A stretch of 9,142 bases of DNA. It comes from Bacteroidota bacterium (GTDB taxonomy: Bacteria > Bacteroidota > Bacteroidia > Bacteroidales > JADFUO01). The translations under genes were made by a program, and so were the position numbers. The notes under the pieces were generated by a model. It made no database searches. It was not told the origin of the DNA and worked only from the letters and a program-made list of their open reading frames with translations. Shown piece after piece: positions 1 to 6,518 of the stretch. Location: positions 1 to 9,142 of the forward strand of contig JADFUO010000276.1 in the NCBI GenBank assembly GCA_015222115.1, given 5' to 3'. How positions within the stretch are numbered: the stretch's first letter is position 1; each line of letters starts with the position of its first letter.

Positions 1-16
1 GATTTTATTTCAGATT

Positions 17-110
17 GAGGCAAAATTCGATGAAAAACCGCAGTCCGTACGGATGAGGATTTTGAAGAGGATTTTAACGAAAAGATGGAGAAAAAGATGA
101 GTTTTGCAAA
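17..110. repeat. Structured intergenic repeat, copy A
   Basis: An imperfect inverted repeat centred on the perfect 10-bp palindrome TCCGTACGGA at 44-53. Around the centre, an A-run on the left (32-36) can pair with the T-run on the right (60-63), and GCAAAA at 20-25 pairs with TTTTGC at 102-107. The core AGTCCRTACGGATGA (42-56) recurs at 2107-2121 inside a second structured element. That makes this one of two related copies, each lying upstream of a plus-strand gene. Family identity is not known to me. A short open frame crosses it (2-100) but I do not regard it as coding. It could be a MITE- or REP-like element, or a transcribed structured leader. Confidence 0.5.
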
Positions 111-189
111 GGTCTCATTTTCATTTTCTCAAAAAAAATCCTTAATTTCGTACCCGCAAAATCAAATTATTAACTAAAAATATTTTATC

Positions 190-1881
190 ATGAAAACAAA
201 ATTATTATCACCAATTATTACCTTGATGTTTATTGTGTTATTAGGCGCTTGTACAATAACAAAAGAGGCAAAGGAAGATCAACGTCAAGGGCTCATCCCT
301 GCTGATGGAGCACTAAATCCTGTATCTGAAGAAGTAGTTAAGGAAAGACTGGAAATTTATGCCCCGTTTAAATTAACTGCTGATATTAGCCACCTTTCTG
401 AAAAAGAAAAACAAATACTGCCATTATTGTTTGAAGTTGCCGAAATAATGAATGAAATATTCTGGCAGCAGGCAATCGGAAATAAAGAAAATTTTCTGAA
501 CAGAATTACAGATGAACCCACAAAGAAATTTGCAAAAATTAATTACGGTCCATGGGACAGGCTGAACAACAATAAACCTTTTATTGATGGAATAGGGAAA
601 AAACCTGCGGGTGCCAATTTTTACCCTGTTGATATGACCAAAGAAGAATTTGAGGCTTTTGACAACCCCGACAAAACAAGTTTATATACTTTAATAAGAA
701 GAAAAAACGACGGCTCATTAAAAACTGTTTGGTATCATGATGCTTATGCAAGCAAACTACAAAAAGCTGCAAAAATTATGAAACAAGCTGCCGAATTGTC
801 TGATGACCCCGGATTTAAAAAATACATGAATTTGCGTGCTGATGCTTTACTGACCGATGACTACCAGCCGAGTGATTTTGCTTGGATGGAAATGAGAACC
901 TCAAAGATTGATTTTGTTGTAGGACCTATAGAAAATTATGAAGATGCCTTGTTTGGCTATAAAGCTGCAAACGAATCCTTCATATTATTAAAGGATATTG
1001 AGTGGAGCAAAAAACTTGAAAAATTCTCTTCTCTATTGCCCGGACTACAGGCTGGATTACCCGTTGATGATAAGTATAAAAAAGAAGTACCCGGTTCAAA
1101 AGCCGATATGAATGCTTATGATGTGATTTATTATGCGGGTGATTGTAATGCCGGAAGTAAAACTATTGCTATCAATTTACCAAATGATGAAGAAGTTCAC
1201 GTGAAAATCGGTTCAAGGAAATTACAGTTGAAAAATGCAATGAAAGCAAAATTTGATAAAATTCTGGTTCCGATTTCAAAAATATTAATAAACGAAGACC
1301 AGCAAAAATATATCACATTTAATGCATTTTTTGAAAATGTGATGTTCCACGAAGTTGGTCATGCTATGGGTATTAAAAATACCATTGATGGCTCAGGTAC
1401 TGTACGCAAGGCTTTGAAAGAACAATATTCTGCTATTGAAGAAGGCAAAGCAGATATAATGGGTTTGTATTTAGTAACCAAATTATACGAAATGGGCGAG
1501 CTTACCGAAGGAGAAGTTATGGATAATTATGTTACATTTTTTGCAGGAATTTTCCGTTCAAGCCGTTTCGGTGCTGCAAGTTCACATGGCAAAGCAAATA
1601 TGATGAGATTCAATTATTTTGAAGAAAAGAAAGCCTTCACAAGGGATGAAAATGGTGTATATACTGTGGATTTTGAAAAAATGAAAGACGCTACAATCAG
1701 CCTGATGCAAAAGATACTTTATATTCAGGGAGACGGTGATTACAAAACAGCGAAAGAATGGGTTGAAAAAGAAGGTGTTGTTAAATCGCAACTACAGGAA
1801 GACCTTGACAGGTTGAATGCTTCCGATATTCCTGTGGATATAATTTTTAAACAGGGTCAGAAAATGATAGGATTGAAATAG
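190..1881 (+). CDS. M49-like (dipeptidyl peptidase III family) zinc peptidase, lipoprotein
   Basis: Predicted zinc metallopeptidase removing dipeptides from peptide N-termini, anchored to a membrane by lipid. Residues 1-20 form a lipoprotein signal peptide with lipobox LGAC, so Cys21 is the acylated residue. The zinc site reads HEVGH (His387, Glu388, His391), followed 27 residues later by EEGKAD (417-422), where Glu418 is the probable third ligand. This pairing of an HE-type motif with EExxA(E/D) is the M49 signature. INLPN at 329-333 resembles the family's INIPNYD segment, and GPIENYEDALFGYK (245-258) resembles the conserved substrate-cleft region. Classical M49 enzymes carry HEXXGH, six residues; this one has a five-residue HEXXH. 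At 563 residues it is shorter than eukaryotic DPP III. The start is fixed by the signal peptide; no good Shine-Dalgarno is visible. A near-match to the Bacteroidota -7 element (TAATTTCG, 143-150) lies upstream. Family assignment is fairly sure; dipeptidyl peptidase activity is inferred. Confidence 0.82.
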   Translation: MKTKLLSPIITLMFIVLLGACTITKEAKEDQRQGLIPADGALNPVSEEVVKERLEIYAPFKLTADISHLSEKEKQILPLLFEVAEIMNEIFWQQAIGNKENFLNRITDEPTKKFAKINYGPWDRLNNNKPFIDGIGKKPAGANFYPVDMTKEEFEAFDNPDKTSLYTLIRRKNDGSLKTVWYHDAYASKLQKAAKIMKQAAELSDDPGFKKYMNLRADALLTDDYQPSDFAWMEMRTSKIDFVVGPIENYEDALFGYKAANESFILLKDIEWSKKLEKFSSLLPGLQAGLPVDDKYKKEVPGSKADMNAYDVIYYAGDCNAGSKTIAINLPNDEEVHVKIGSRKLQLKNAMKAKFDKILVPISKILINEDQQKYITFNAFFENVMFHEVGHAMGIKNTIDGSGTVRKALKEQYSAIEEGKADIMGLYLVTKLYEMGELTEGEVMDNYVTFFAGIFRSSRFGAASSHGKANMMRFNYFEEKKAFTRDENGVYTVDFEKMKDATISLMQKILYIQGDGDYKTAKEWVEKEGVVKSQLQEDLDRLNASDIPVDIIFKQGQKMIGLK

Positions 1882-2015
1882 ATAGTTGTTTTGTTCAAAA
1901 CCGAACAAGTAAATGTATAAGAACGTACACATTTATTATACATAATCCCAAAACAATTCTTATATTCCGCTGAATTATAAAGAAATATAAGTTTTGGTAT
2001 GATTTTTATTAAAAC
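1882..2015. other. Intergenic stretch with three hairpin-forming inverted repeats
   Basis: This AT-rich gap after the lipoprotein gene holds no open frame I can support. It has three hairpin candidates in succession. TTGTTC (1891-1896) pairs with GAACAA (1903-1908) just after the stop codon. ATGTATAA (1913-1920) pairs with TTATACAT (1936-1943) around a 15-base loop. CCAAAA plus CTTATATT (1948-1953, 1959-1966) pair with AATATAAG plus TTTTGG (1984-1991, 1992-1997), leaving a five-base bulge. None is GC-rich and none is followed by a clean T-run, so which one ends transcription is unclear. The third, followed by ATTTTTATT, is the best candidate for a weak terminator. Confidence 0.4.
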
Positions 2016-2178
2016 TAATTAGTATTTGCAAGAAAACTAAGTGTTTGATAAGAAAACGTCAAGAATATCCCGATAGCAATCGGGATGCGAAATCTTAAAA
2101 ATCAGGAGTCCATACGGATGACTGAGTTTTAAGATGAGCGTAACGCAGTTATTGGCGTTTTCTTGCAAACATTAATTA
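2016..2178. repeat. Structured intergenic repeat, copy B (nested inverted repeats)
   Basis: An element of about 163 bases bounded by 22-base inverted arms (2016-2037 and 2157-2178) that match at 20 of 22 positions. Inside are an 8-bp stem with a four-base loop (ATCCCGAT at 2067-2074, ATCGGGAT at 2079-2086) and a 9-bp stem (ATCTTAAAA at 2092-2100, TTTTAAGAT at 2127-2135). The second stem encloses the core AGTCCATACGGATGA (2107-2121), shared with copy A. A second left arm, AAGAAAACGTCAA (2050-2062), can pair with TTGGCGTTTTCTT (2152-2164) at 12 of 13 positions, competing with the outer arm. No protein is encoded. The nested, bounded form suggests a MITE-like mobile repeat. It ends 46 bases before the next start codon, so it may also be transcribed as leader RNA. 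Confidence 0.6.
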
Positions 2179-2189
2179 TATTATTAACC

Positions 2190-2228
2190 ATGCCTGTTTT
2201 AAATCAGGCAATAAAATTTAAAGGATGA
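2190..2228 (+). promoter_or_regulatory. Leader hairpin and possible 12-codon upstream ORF
   Basis: Immediately upstream of the S46 gene, TGCCTG (2191-2196) pairs with CAGGCA (2205-2210), giving a 6-bp hairpin with an eight-base loop 14 bases before the ATG. An ATG at 2190 opens a 12-codon frame (MPVLNQAIKFKG) whose TGA (2226-2228) overlaps the peptidase start as ATGA. The overlap would allow coupled translation. The only purine-rich stretch (AAAGG, 2220-2224) abuts the ATG directly, too close to act as a normal Shine-Dalgarno for it. No initiation signal supports the small frame either, so it may be a chance ORF. Confidence 0.25.
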
Positions 2229-4507
2229 AAAAATTTATTATTTCAGTTGTATTGTTTTTTACATTAGGACTAAGTACTTATGCATCGGGAGTACCTGATG
2301 AGGGTCTGTGGCTGCCAATGTTTGTTGAACGTCTTAACTATGTTGATATGGAAAAATTAGGCTTGCAGCTTACTGCCGAAGAAATTTACAGCATCAACAA
2401 TTCAAGTTTAAAAGATGCCATAGTTGGTTTATCAGGCGGAGGAGTACGAGGATTTTTCTGCACGGGTGGGATTGTATCCGATCAGGGATTAATGTTTACC
2501 AATCATCATTGTGGTTACAGTTATATTCAAAAGCACAGCTCAATTGACCATGATTATTTAACAGATGGTTTCTGGGCAATGAGCAAAGAAGAAGAATTAC
2601 CTAACGAAAATATGGCTGTTTCGTTCCTGATAAGAATGGAAGATGTAACCGATAGTATTATGTTACAATTATCCGATACCATGTCTGAATCGAAAAGGTC
2701 TGCTAAAATCAAAAAAATATCAAAAAAATATCAAAAAGCAGCTTCTGAAGATGGTAAATATAATGTGGTCGTAAAAAGTTTTTTTGGAGGAAATGAGTTT
2801 TATATGTTCATTTATGAAACATATTCTGATGTTCGTTTAGTTGGTGCTCCGCCATCATCTGTTGGAAAGTTCGGAGGCGATACCGATAACTGGATGTGGC
2901 CCCGTCATACAGGAGATTTTTCTATTTTCAGGGTTTATTCTGCTCCCGACGGCGCCCCTGCTGAGTATTCTGAAGATAATATTCCATTAAAACCGAAATA
3001 TCATTTACCTATTACATTAGAAGGTGTTGAGAAAAATGAATTTGCAATGATATGGGGTTACCCGGGTGGCACAGAAAGATATTTAACGTCTTATGGTATC
3101 AAATATAAATTGAATAACTTCTATCCTCCTTTAATAGATGTTTTTGGTAAAGAATTGGAAATCTGGAAAGAAGATATGGATTCAGATAAGGAAATTAAAA
3201 TAAAATATTCTTCAAAATATTTCGGAATTTCCAATGCATGGAAATTATTTATCGGAGTGGAAAGAGCATTAAAAAAACTGAAAGTATGTGATAAAAAACT
3301 TGCTATTGAACAGGAATTTGAAAAGTGGGTAAATACTGACCCTGAAAGAGAAGCAAAATACGGTAGTGCATTAAAAGAGATTAAAGAAGGTTATGAGCAA
3401 ATGGCAAAAGATTTCAAACCTATGATTTATACTGCTTTTGCTTCTGTTAATGGTGCTGAAATATTAGGTTTTTCACGGCAATATATGCAATTACATTCTT
3501 TATTGGAAGATAAAAAAACGAACGCAGATGCTATTGCCGAAACAGTAGAGCAACTTAAAGAAGGTTTAAAAGAATATTTTAAGGATTATAATGCTCCGAC
3601 CGATGAAAAAGTAATGGCAGCTATGCTGAAGATATATAATAAAAATGTACCAAAAGAAATGCATTCTGAGCATTTCAATAAAATTGTGAAAAAATTCAAA
3701 GGTGATTTTAAGGCTTATGCCGAATATTTGTTTAATAAATCAATTTTTACTAGCCCTGAAAAGATAAATGCATTTTTAGATGATCCAAAATTTAAAACTC
3801 TTGATAAAGATCCGGCATTTAAGCTTATGAATGATTTTTTAGGGTCAATAATGAAGATACAAGGTAATTTAAGGAATGGAAGAACGTTGGTGAAAAAAGG
3901 AGATCGTTTATTTATAGCAGGTTTACGCGAAATGAACCCTGATAAAGTTTTTTATCCTGATGCCAACTCAAGCCTGCGGCTGACTTACGGAACGGTACAG
4001 GATTACTTCCCTGCTGATGCAGTTCAATATGATTTTATTACAACATTGGCGGGTGTGATGGAAAAAGAAGACCCGGATGATGATGAATTTATTGTTGATG
4101 AAAAACTTAAAAAACTATATGCTCAAAAAGATTTCGGTCCTTATGGTCAGGATGGAAAAATGATCACTTGTTTCCTTACAACCAATGATATCACAGGTGG
4201 GAATTCTGGAAGCCCTGTAATTAATGGAAACGGTGAACTGATTGGTCTTGCATTTGACGGCAACTGGGAAGCTATGAGTGGTGACATTGCTTTTGAAACT
4301 GAATTACAAAGATGTATAAATGTTGATATACGGTATGTATTGTTTATCATTGATAAATTAGCAGGTGCAACCAATCTGATTGATGAATTAACAATAGTTG
4401 AAAAGAAACCCAAAGCTCAGATTAAGGAAGTTTTAATTGAGATAAGCGAAATTGAAGACGCTGAAGGTGTTGAAGTGATTGAAGATGTTGAAGTGATTCA
4501 GAATTGA
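2225..4507 (+). CDS. dpp7: S46-family dipeptidyl peptidase (DPP7-type), exported
   Basis: Chymotrypsin-fold serine exopeptidase of family S46, releasing dipeptides from peptide N-termini in the periplasm. The signal peptide covers residues 1-20, with likely cleavage after TYA. The catalytic triad is His95 (in TNHHCGY), Asp231 (in RHTGDFS) and Ser661 (in GGNSGSP). The spacings fit characterised S46 enzymes. Asn222-Trp223 in DNWMW correspond to residues that bind the substrate amino terminus. The residue 18 after the catalytic serine is Gly679 (FDGNW). In this family Gly there marks DPP7-type preference for hydrophobic P1, while Arg or Ser marks acid-preferring DPP11. At 760 residues it is longer than the usual roughly 710-720. 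The excess includes an acidic tail of about 30 residues with a VEVI repeat, and a six-residue, glycine-rich insertion (residues 69-78) before Cys79, compared with its paralogue. No type IX secretion C-terminal domain is evident. It is a paralogue of the minus-strand gene at 6519-8741. Confidence 0.93.
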   Translation: MKKFIISVVLFFTLGLSTYASGVPDEGLWLPMFVERLNYVDMEKLGLQLTAEEIYSINNSSLKDAIVGLSGGGVRGFFCTGGIVSDQGLMFTNHHCGYSYIQKHSSIDHDYLTDGFWAMSKEEELPNENMAVSFLIRMEDVTDSIMLQLSDTMSESKRSAKIKKISKKYQKAASEDGKYNVVVKSFFGGNEFYMFIYETYSDVRLVGAPPSSVGKFGGDTDNWMWPRHTGDFSIFRVYSAPDGAPAEYSEDNIPLKPKYHLPITLEGVEKNEFAMIWGYPGGTERYLTSYGIKYKLNNFYPPLIDVFGKELEIWKEDMDSDKEIKIKYSSKYFGISNAWKLFIGVERALKKLKVCDKKLAIEQEFEKWVNTDPEREAKYGSALKEIKEGYEQMAKDFKPMIYTAFASVNGAEILGFSRQYMQLHSLLEDKKTNADAIAETVEQLKEGLKEYFKDYNAPTDEKVMAAMLKIYNKNVPKEMHSEHFNKIVKKFKGDFKAYAEYLFNKSIFTSPEKINAFLDDPKFKTLDKDPAFKLMNDFLGSIMKIQGNLRNGRTLVKKGDRLFIAGLREMNPDKVFYPDANSSLRLTYGTVQDYFPADAVQYDFITTLAGVMEKEDPDDDEFIVDEKLKKLYAQKDFGPYGQDGKMITCFLTTNDITGGNSGSPVINGNGELIGLAFDGNWEAMSGDIAFETELQRCINVDIRYVLFIIDKLAGATNLIDELTIVEKKPKAQIKEVLIEISEIEDAEGVEVIEDVEVIQN

Positions 4508-4562
4508 TGTTTATATTTGAGTCAATAAAAGATAATGAGTTCAAATTATTTGCTATTCGTCC

Positions 4563-4587
4563 GCTTAGCGCTTTCAAAGCGCTTAGC
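4563..4587. terminator. Hairpin between convergent genes, candidate bidirectional terminator
   Basis: AGCGCT (4567-4572) pairs with AGCGCT (4578-4583) around the loop TTCAA. A T-T mismatch and three further pairs (GCT 4563-4565, AGC 4585-4587) extend the stem. It is the most GC-rich short stretch in this gap, 55 bases past the plus-strand stop and 12 bases past the minus-strand stop. The arms also form a direct repeat, CGCTTAGC (4562-4569, 4580-4587). No strong T-run follows on either strand, so a classic intrinsic terminator is not proven. Its position between converging stop codons is the main support. Confidence 0.45.
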
Positions 4588-4599
4588 AGATTTGTTACG

Positions 4600-6387
4600 T
4601 TAAGAATTTTTCTGGTTAAATCTTTCCAGAATTGAATTATCATTTAACTCTTTTGAGAGGGATTCAATAATATTCATTGGGACATCAAGTAAATCAAGGA
4701 TCATTAAAACATCTAAGCAATTATTAAATTTAGGATCAATATTAAAACCAATGATTTCAGCATTCAATTGAAAATATTTTTTGATTAATATCGGTGCATG
4801 GAAATCAGGTTCAATTTCCTGTATGAAATCGTCTAATTTACCTATATCATTTTTGGTGTCTTTAATGAAAATTTTATTGTCAATAACTTTGTTAATTTTT
4901 ACCTTGAATTTTTTTCGGGGTATTATATTTTCGGCAAGCTCATAATTATAATGATTGGCTTTAATAAATTCAACGGTTAGGGATTTTGAAAAGTTTGAGA
5001 ATATATTACTGATGCTTACAGGCCCTATTAAATAACGATATTCGGGGTGTTTTAAAAGAAAGTACAAAATACCTTTCCATAAAAGGAATAGAGAAATTGG
5101 TTTCTTTTGATATTCTTTAATAATAAACGACCTGCCTAATTCAATTGATTCCTTCAAGATAGGTAAAAAATTATTATTGATTTTGAATAAGCTGTGAATA
5201 TAAAAACCTTTCATGTCGAATTTATCAAGTATTTCCTTGCCTTTACCTACACGGTATCCCCCGATAATTTTTTTTGCTTCATCATCCCATATAAATAATT
5301 GTTCATAGTAAGAATCGTATTTGTCAACATCCTTGACTTGGTTAGTTCCCTCTCCTACTTCACGATAAGTAATTTCTCTTAATCTGCCGATTTCGGTTAG
5401 TATGTTTGGAATTTTATAAGACGGCACACAAAAAACAAGATTATTTTGAATTTTGAATAACAAATGATCATCTTGTATTTGAGAGATTTCCTCGTGAATT
5501 TTTTCCGACGGAACCGACTCTATGATATTGTCTTTATATTTTATTTTAACATCAGTTGTTTTGGTGTTTTTTAAAGAAATACTTAAACCATATACTTTGG
5601 TTCGTAGAAATCGCTTATATTCATCAATATCACTGAATTTATCTTGTTCGCCGACAGGAATGGGATTCCCGATCCTGATTTTAACAATTGTTCCTTTTTT
5701 ATTAAAAAGCTCGGAAGGTAATTTAATTGTTCTGAGCAATGGATGAATAAATCCCAACAAATGAAACAAATTACTATTAGTGCCTTCAAAATAAATTGGA
5801 ATAACGGGCACTTTGGCTTTTTTTATAAATTTTATTACTGAGGATTGCCATTTTCTATCGGTTATGGATTTTTTATCAAAACGATATGTTGAAACTTCTC
5901 CGGCAGGGTAAATGCCTAATGGATGTCCCTTACGTAAATGATGAAATGCATCTCTTAATCCGGACAGACTTGATTTTACATCTTTATGTGTTTCAAACGG
6001 GTTAACAGCTAAAAAAATGTCTTCAAGAGGTTTAAGGTTAGTCATTAAAAAAGTTGACAGTATTTTATAATCCGGTCTCACCGAAGGCAGTGTTTTCATT
6101 AATACTAAACCATCCAGACCACCAAAAGGATGATTTGATATTGTGATAAAAGGACCTTCTTTTGGGATTTTATTTATGTCCTCTTGGCTTATTTCATATT
6201 TAAAACCGATAATTTCTATTGCTTTATCAACAAATTCCGTTCTATTTAAGTGTGCAACAGGTAAATATTTTTTATTTAAAGTATCAAGCTTAAGGATTTT
6301 CATCAGGAGCTTTGCAAAACTTTCACCTCCAAGGTATTTTAAATTTTTGTTAACACTTAGTATGTCTTTAGGAGAAATTAAGTCCAT
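4600..6387 (-). CDS. olsF: OlsF/GlsF-like bifunctional acyltransferase for amino-acid lipids
   Basis: Two fused acyltransferases predicted to make ornithine- or glycine-type membrane lipids at the inner face of the inner membrane. Residues about 60-250 form a PlsC-like lysophospholipid acyltransferase domain: NHPFGGLDG at 85-93 provides His86 and Asp92, GIYPAGEVST (158-167) matches the later conserved block, and IPIYFEGT (196-203) follows. Residues about 310-500 form a GNAT-fold, OlsB-like N-acyltransferase domain with IELGRSFI (415-422) and YLIGPVSIS (452-460). In characterised OlsF the C-terminal half attaches a 3-hydroxyacyl chain to the amino group and the N-terminal half acylates that hydroxyl; I infer the same division here. 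The histidine motif is HX5D rather than HX4D, as in this hemolysin-like subfamily. The 595-residue length fits the fusion. The amino acid (ornithine, glycine or other) cannot be read from the sequence. The gene probably has its own promoter and converges on the S46 gene at 2225-4507. Confidence 0.85.
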   Translation of the reverse strand: MDLISPKDILSVNKNLKYLGGESFAKLLMKILKLDTLNKKYLPVAHLNRTEFVDKAIEIIGFKYEISQEDINKIPKEGPFITISNHPFGGLDGLVLMKTLPSVRPDYKILSTFLMTNLKPLEDIFLAVNPFETHKDVKSSLSGLRDAFHHLRKGHPLGIYPAGEVSTYRFDKKSITDRKWQSSVIKFIKKAKVPVIPIYFEGTNSNLFHLLGFIHPLLRTIKLPSELFNKKGTIVKIRIGNPIPVGEQDKFSDIDEYKRFLRTKVYGLSISLKNTKTTDVKIKYKDNIIESVPSEKIHEEISQIQDDHLLFKIQNNLVFCVPSYKIPNILTEIGRLREITYREVGEGTNQVKDVDKYDSYYEQLFIWDDEAKKIIGGYRVGKGKEILDKFDMKGFYIHSLFKINNNFLPILKESIELGRSFIIKEYQKKPISLFLLWKGILYFLLKHPEYRYLIGPVSISNIFSNFSKSLTVEFIKANHYNYELAENIIPRKKFKVKINKVIDNKIFIKDTKNDIGKLDDFIQEIEPDFHAPILIKKYFQLNAEIIGFNIDPKFNNCLDVLMILDLLDVPMNIIESLSKELNDNSILERFNQKNS

Positions 6388-6413
6388 AGGTTTAGTTTTT
6401 GCAAAAAATATTC

Positions 6414-6445
6414 AATACTGATACACACTTTGTGACATCAGTATT
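6414..6445. promoter_or_regulatory. 9-bp inverted repeat upstream of the acyltransferase gene: operator or terminator
   Basis: AATACTGAT (6414-6422) and ATCAGTATT (6437-6445) are perfect inverted copies separated by 14 bases, with arm centres 23 bases apart, about two helical turns. On the minus strand the repeat starts right after the candidate -7 element, so it would cover the transcription start. That is a typical operator position. Read as RNA, it is also a hairpin with an inner CAC/GTG pairing, followed eight bases later by TTTTTT. It could therefore terminate the S46 gene ending at 6519. I cannot choose between the two roles. Confidence 0.5.
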
Positions 6446-6446
6446 A

Positions 6447-6454
6447 CAAAGGTA
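6447..6454 (-). promoter_or_regulatory. Candidate Bacteroidota -7 promoter element for the acyltransferase gene
   Basis: On the minus strand this reads TACCTTTG, an exact match to the Bacteroidota housekeeping -7 consensus TAnnTTTG. TTTA, one base off the -33 consensus TTTG, lies 20 bases upstream at 6475-6478, which fits the expected spacing. The transcription start would fall near 6440, giving a leader of about 55 bases. The 6-base-specified motif is expected by chance around once per one to two kilobases in such AT-rich DNA, so position and spacing are the real support. Confidence 0.45.
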
Positions 6455-6518
6455 TTATAATTAAATTAATATCCTAAACTGGTATGAACCGGAAATATCA
6501 AATAGTAAATATTTTGTT

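Noticed and set aside
2..100. Open frame entering from the left edge and ending in TGA at 98-100, possibly the 3' end of an upstream gene
   Set aside because: Its 32 basic codons coincide with repeat copy A and resemble no family I recognise. The palindromic base pattern explains the sequence better than coding does.
2225..4507. DPP11 (acidic P1) identity for the S46 enzymes
   Set aside because: The discriminating position after the catalytic serine is Gly in both proteins, not Arg or Ser.
4399..4507. Type IX secretion C-terminal sorting domain
   Set aside because: The tail is about 30 acidic residues without the beta-rich, roughly 80-residue domain or its conserved glycine and lysine motifs.
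4512..4519. TATATTTG on the plus strand with TTG 21 bases upstream, a possible promoter running antisense into the acyltransferase gene
   Set aside because: The motif is expected several times by chance in 9 kb of AT-rich DNA, and nothing else supports a transcript here.
4422..4643. Minus-strand frame joining the tail of the S46 gene to the acyltransferase end, suggesting an overlapping small gene
   Set aside because: It is the antisense of the repetitive acidic tail (LQHLQSLQ pattern), so the apparent repeat is a by-product.
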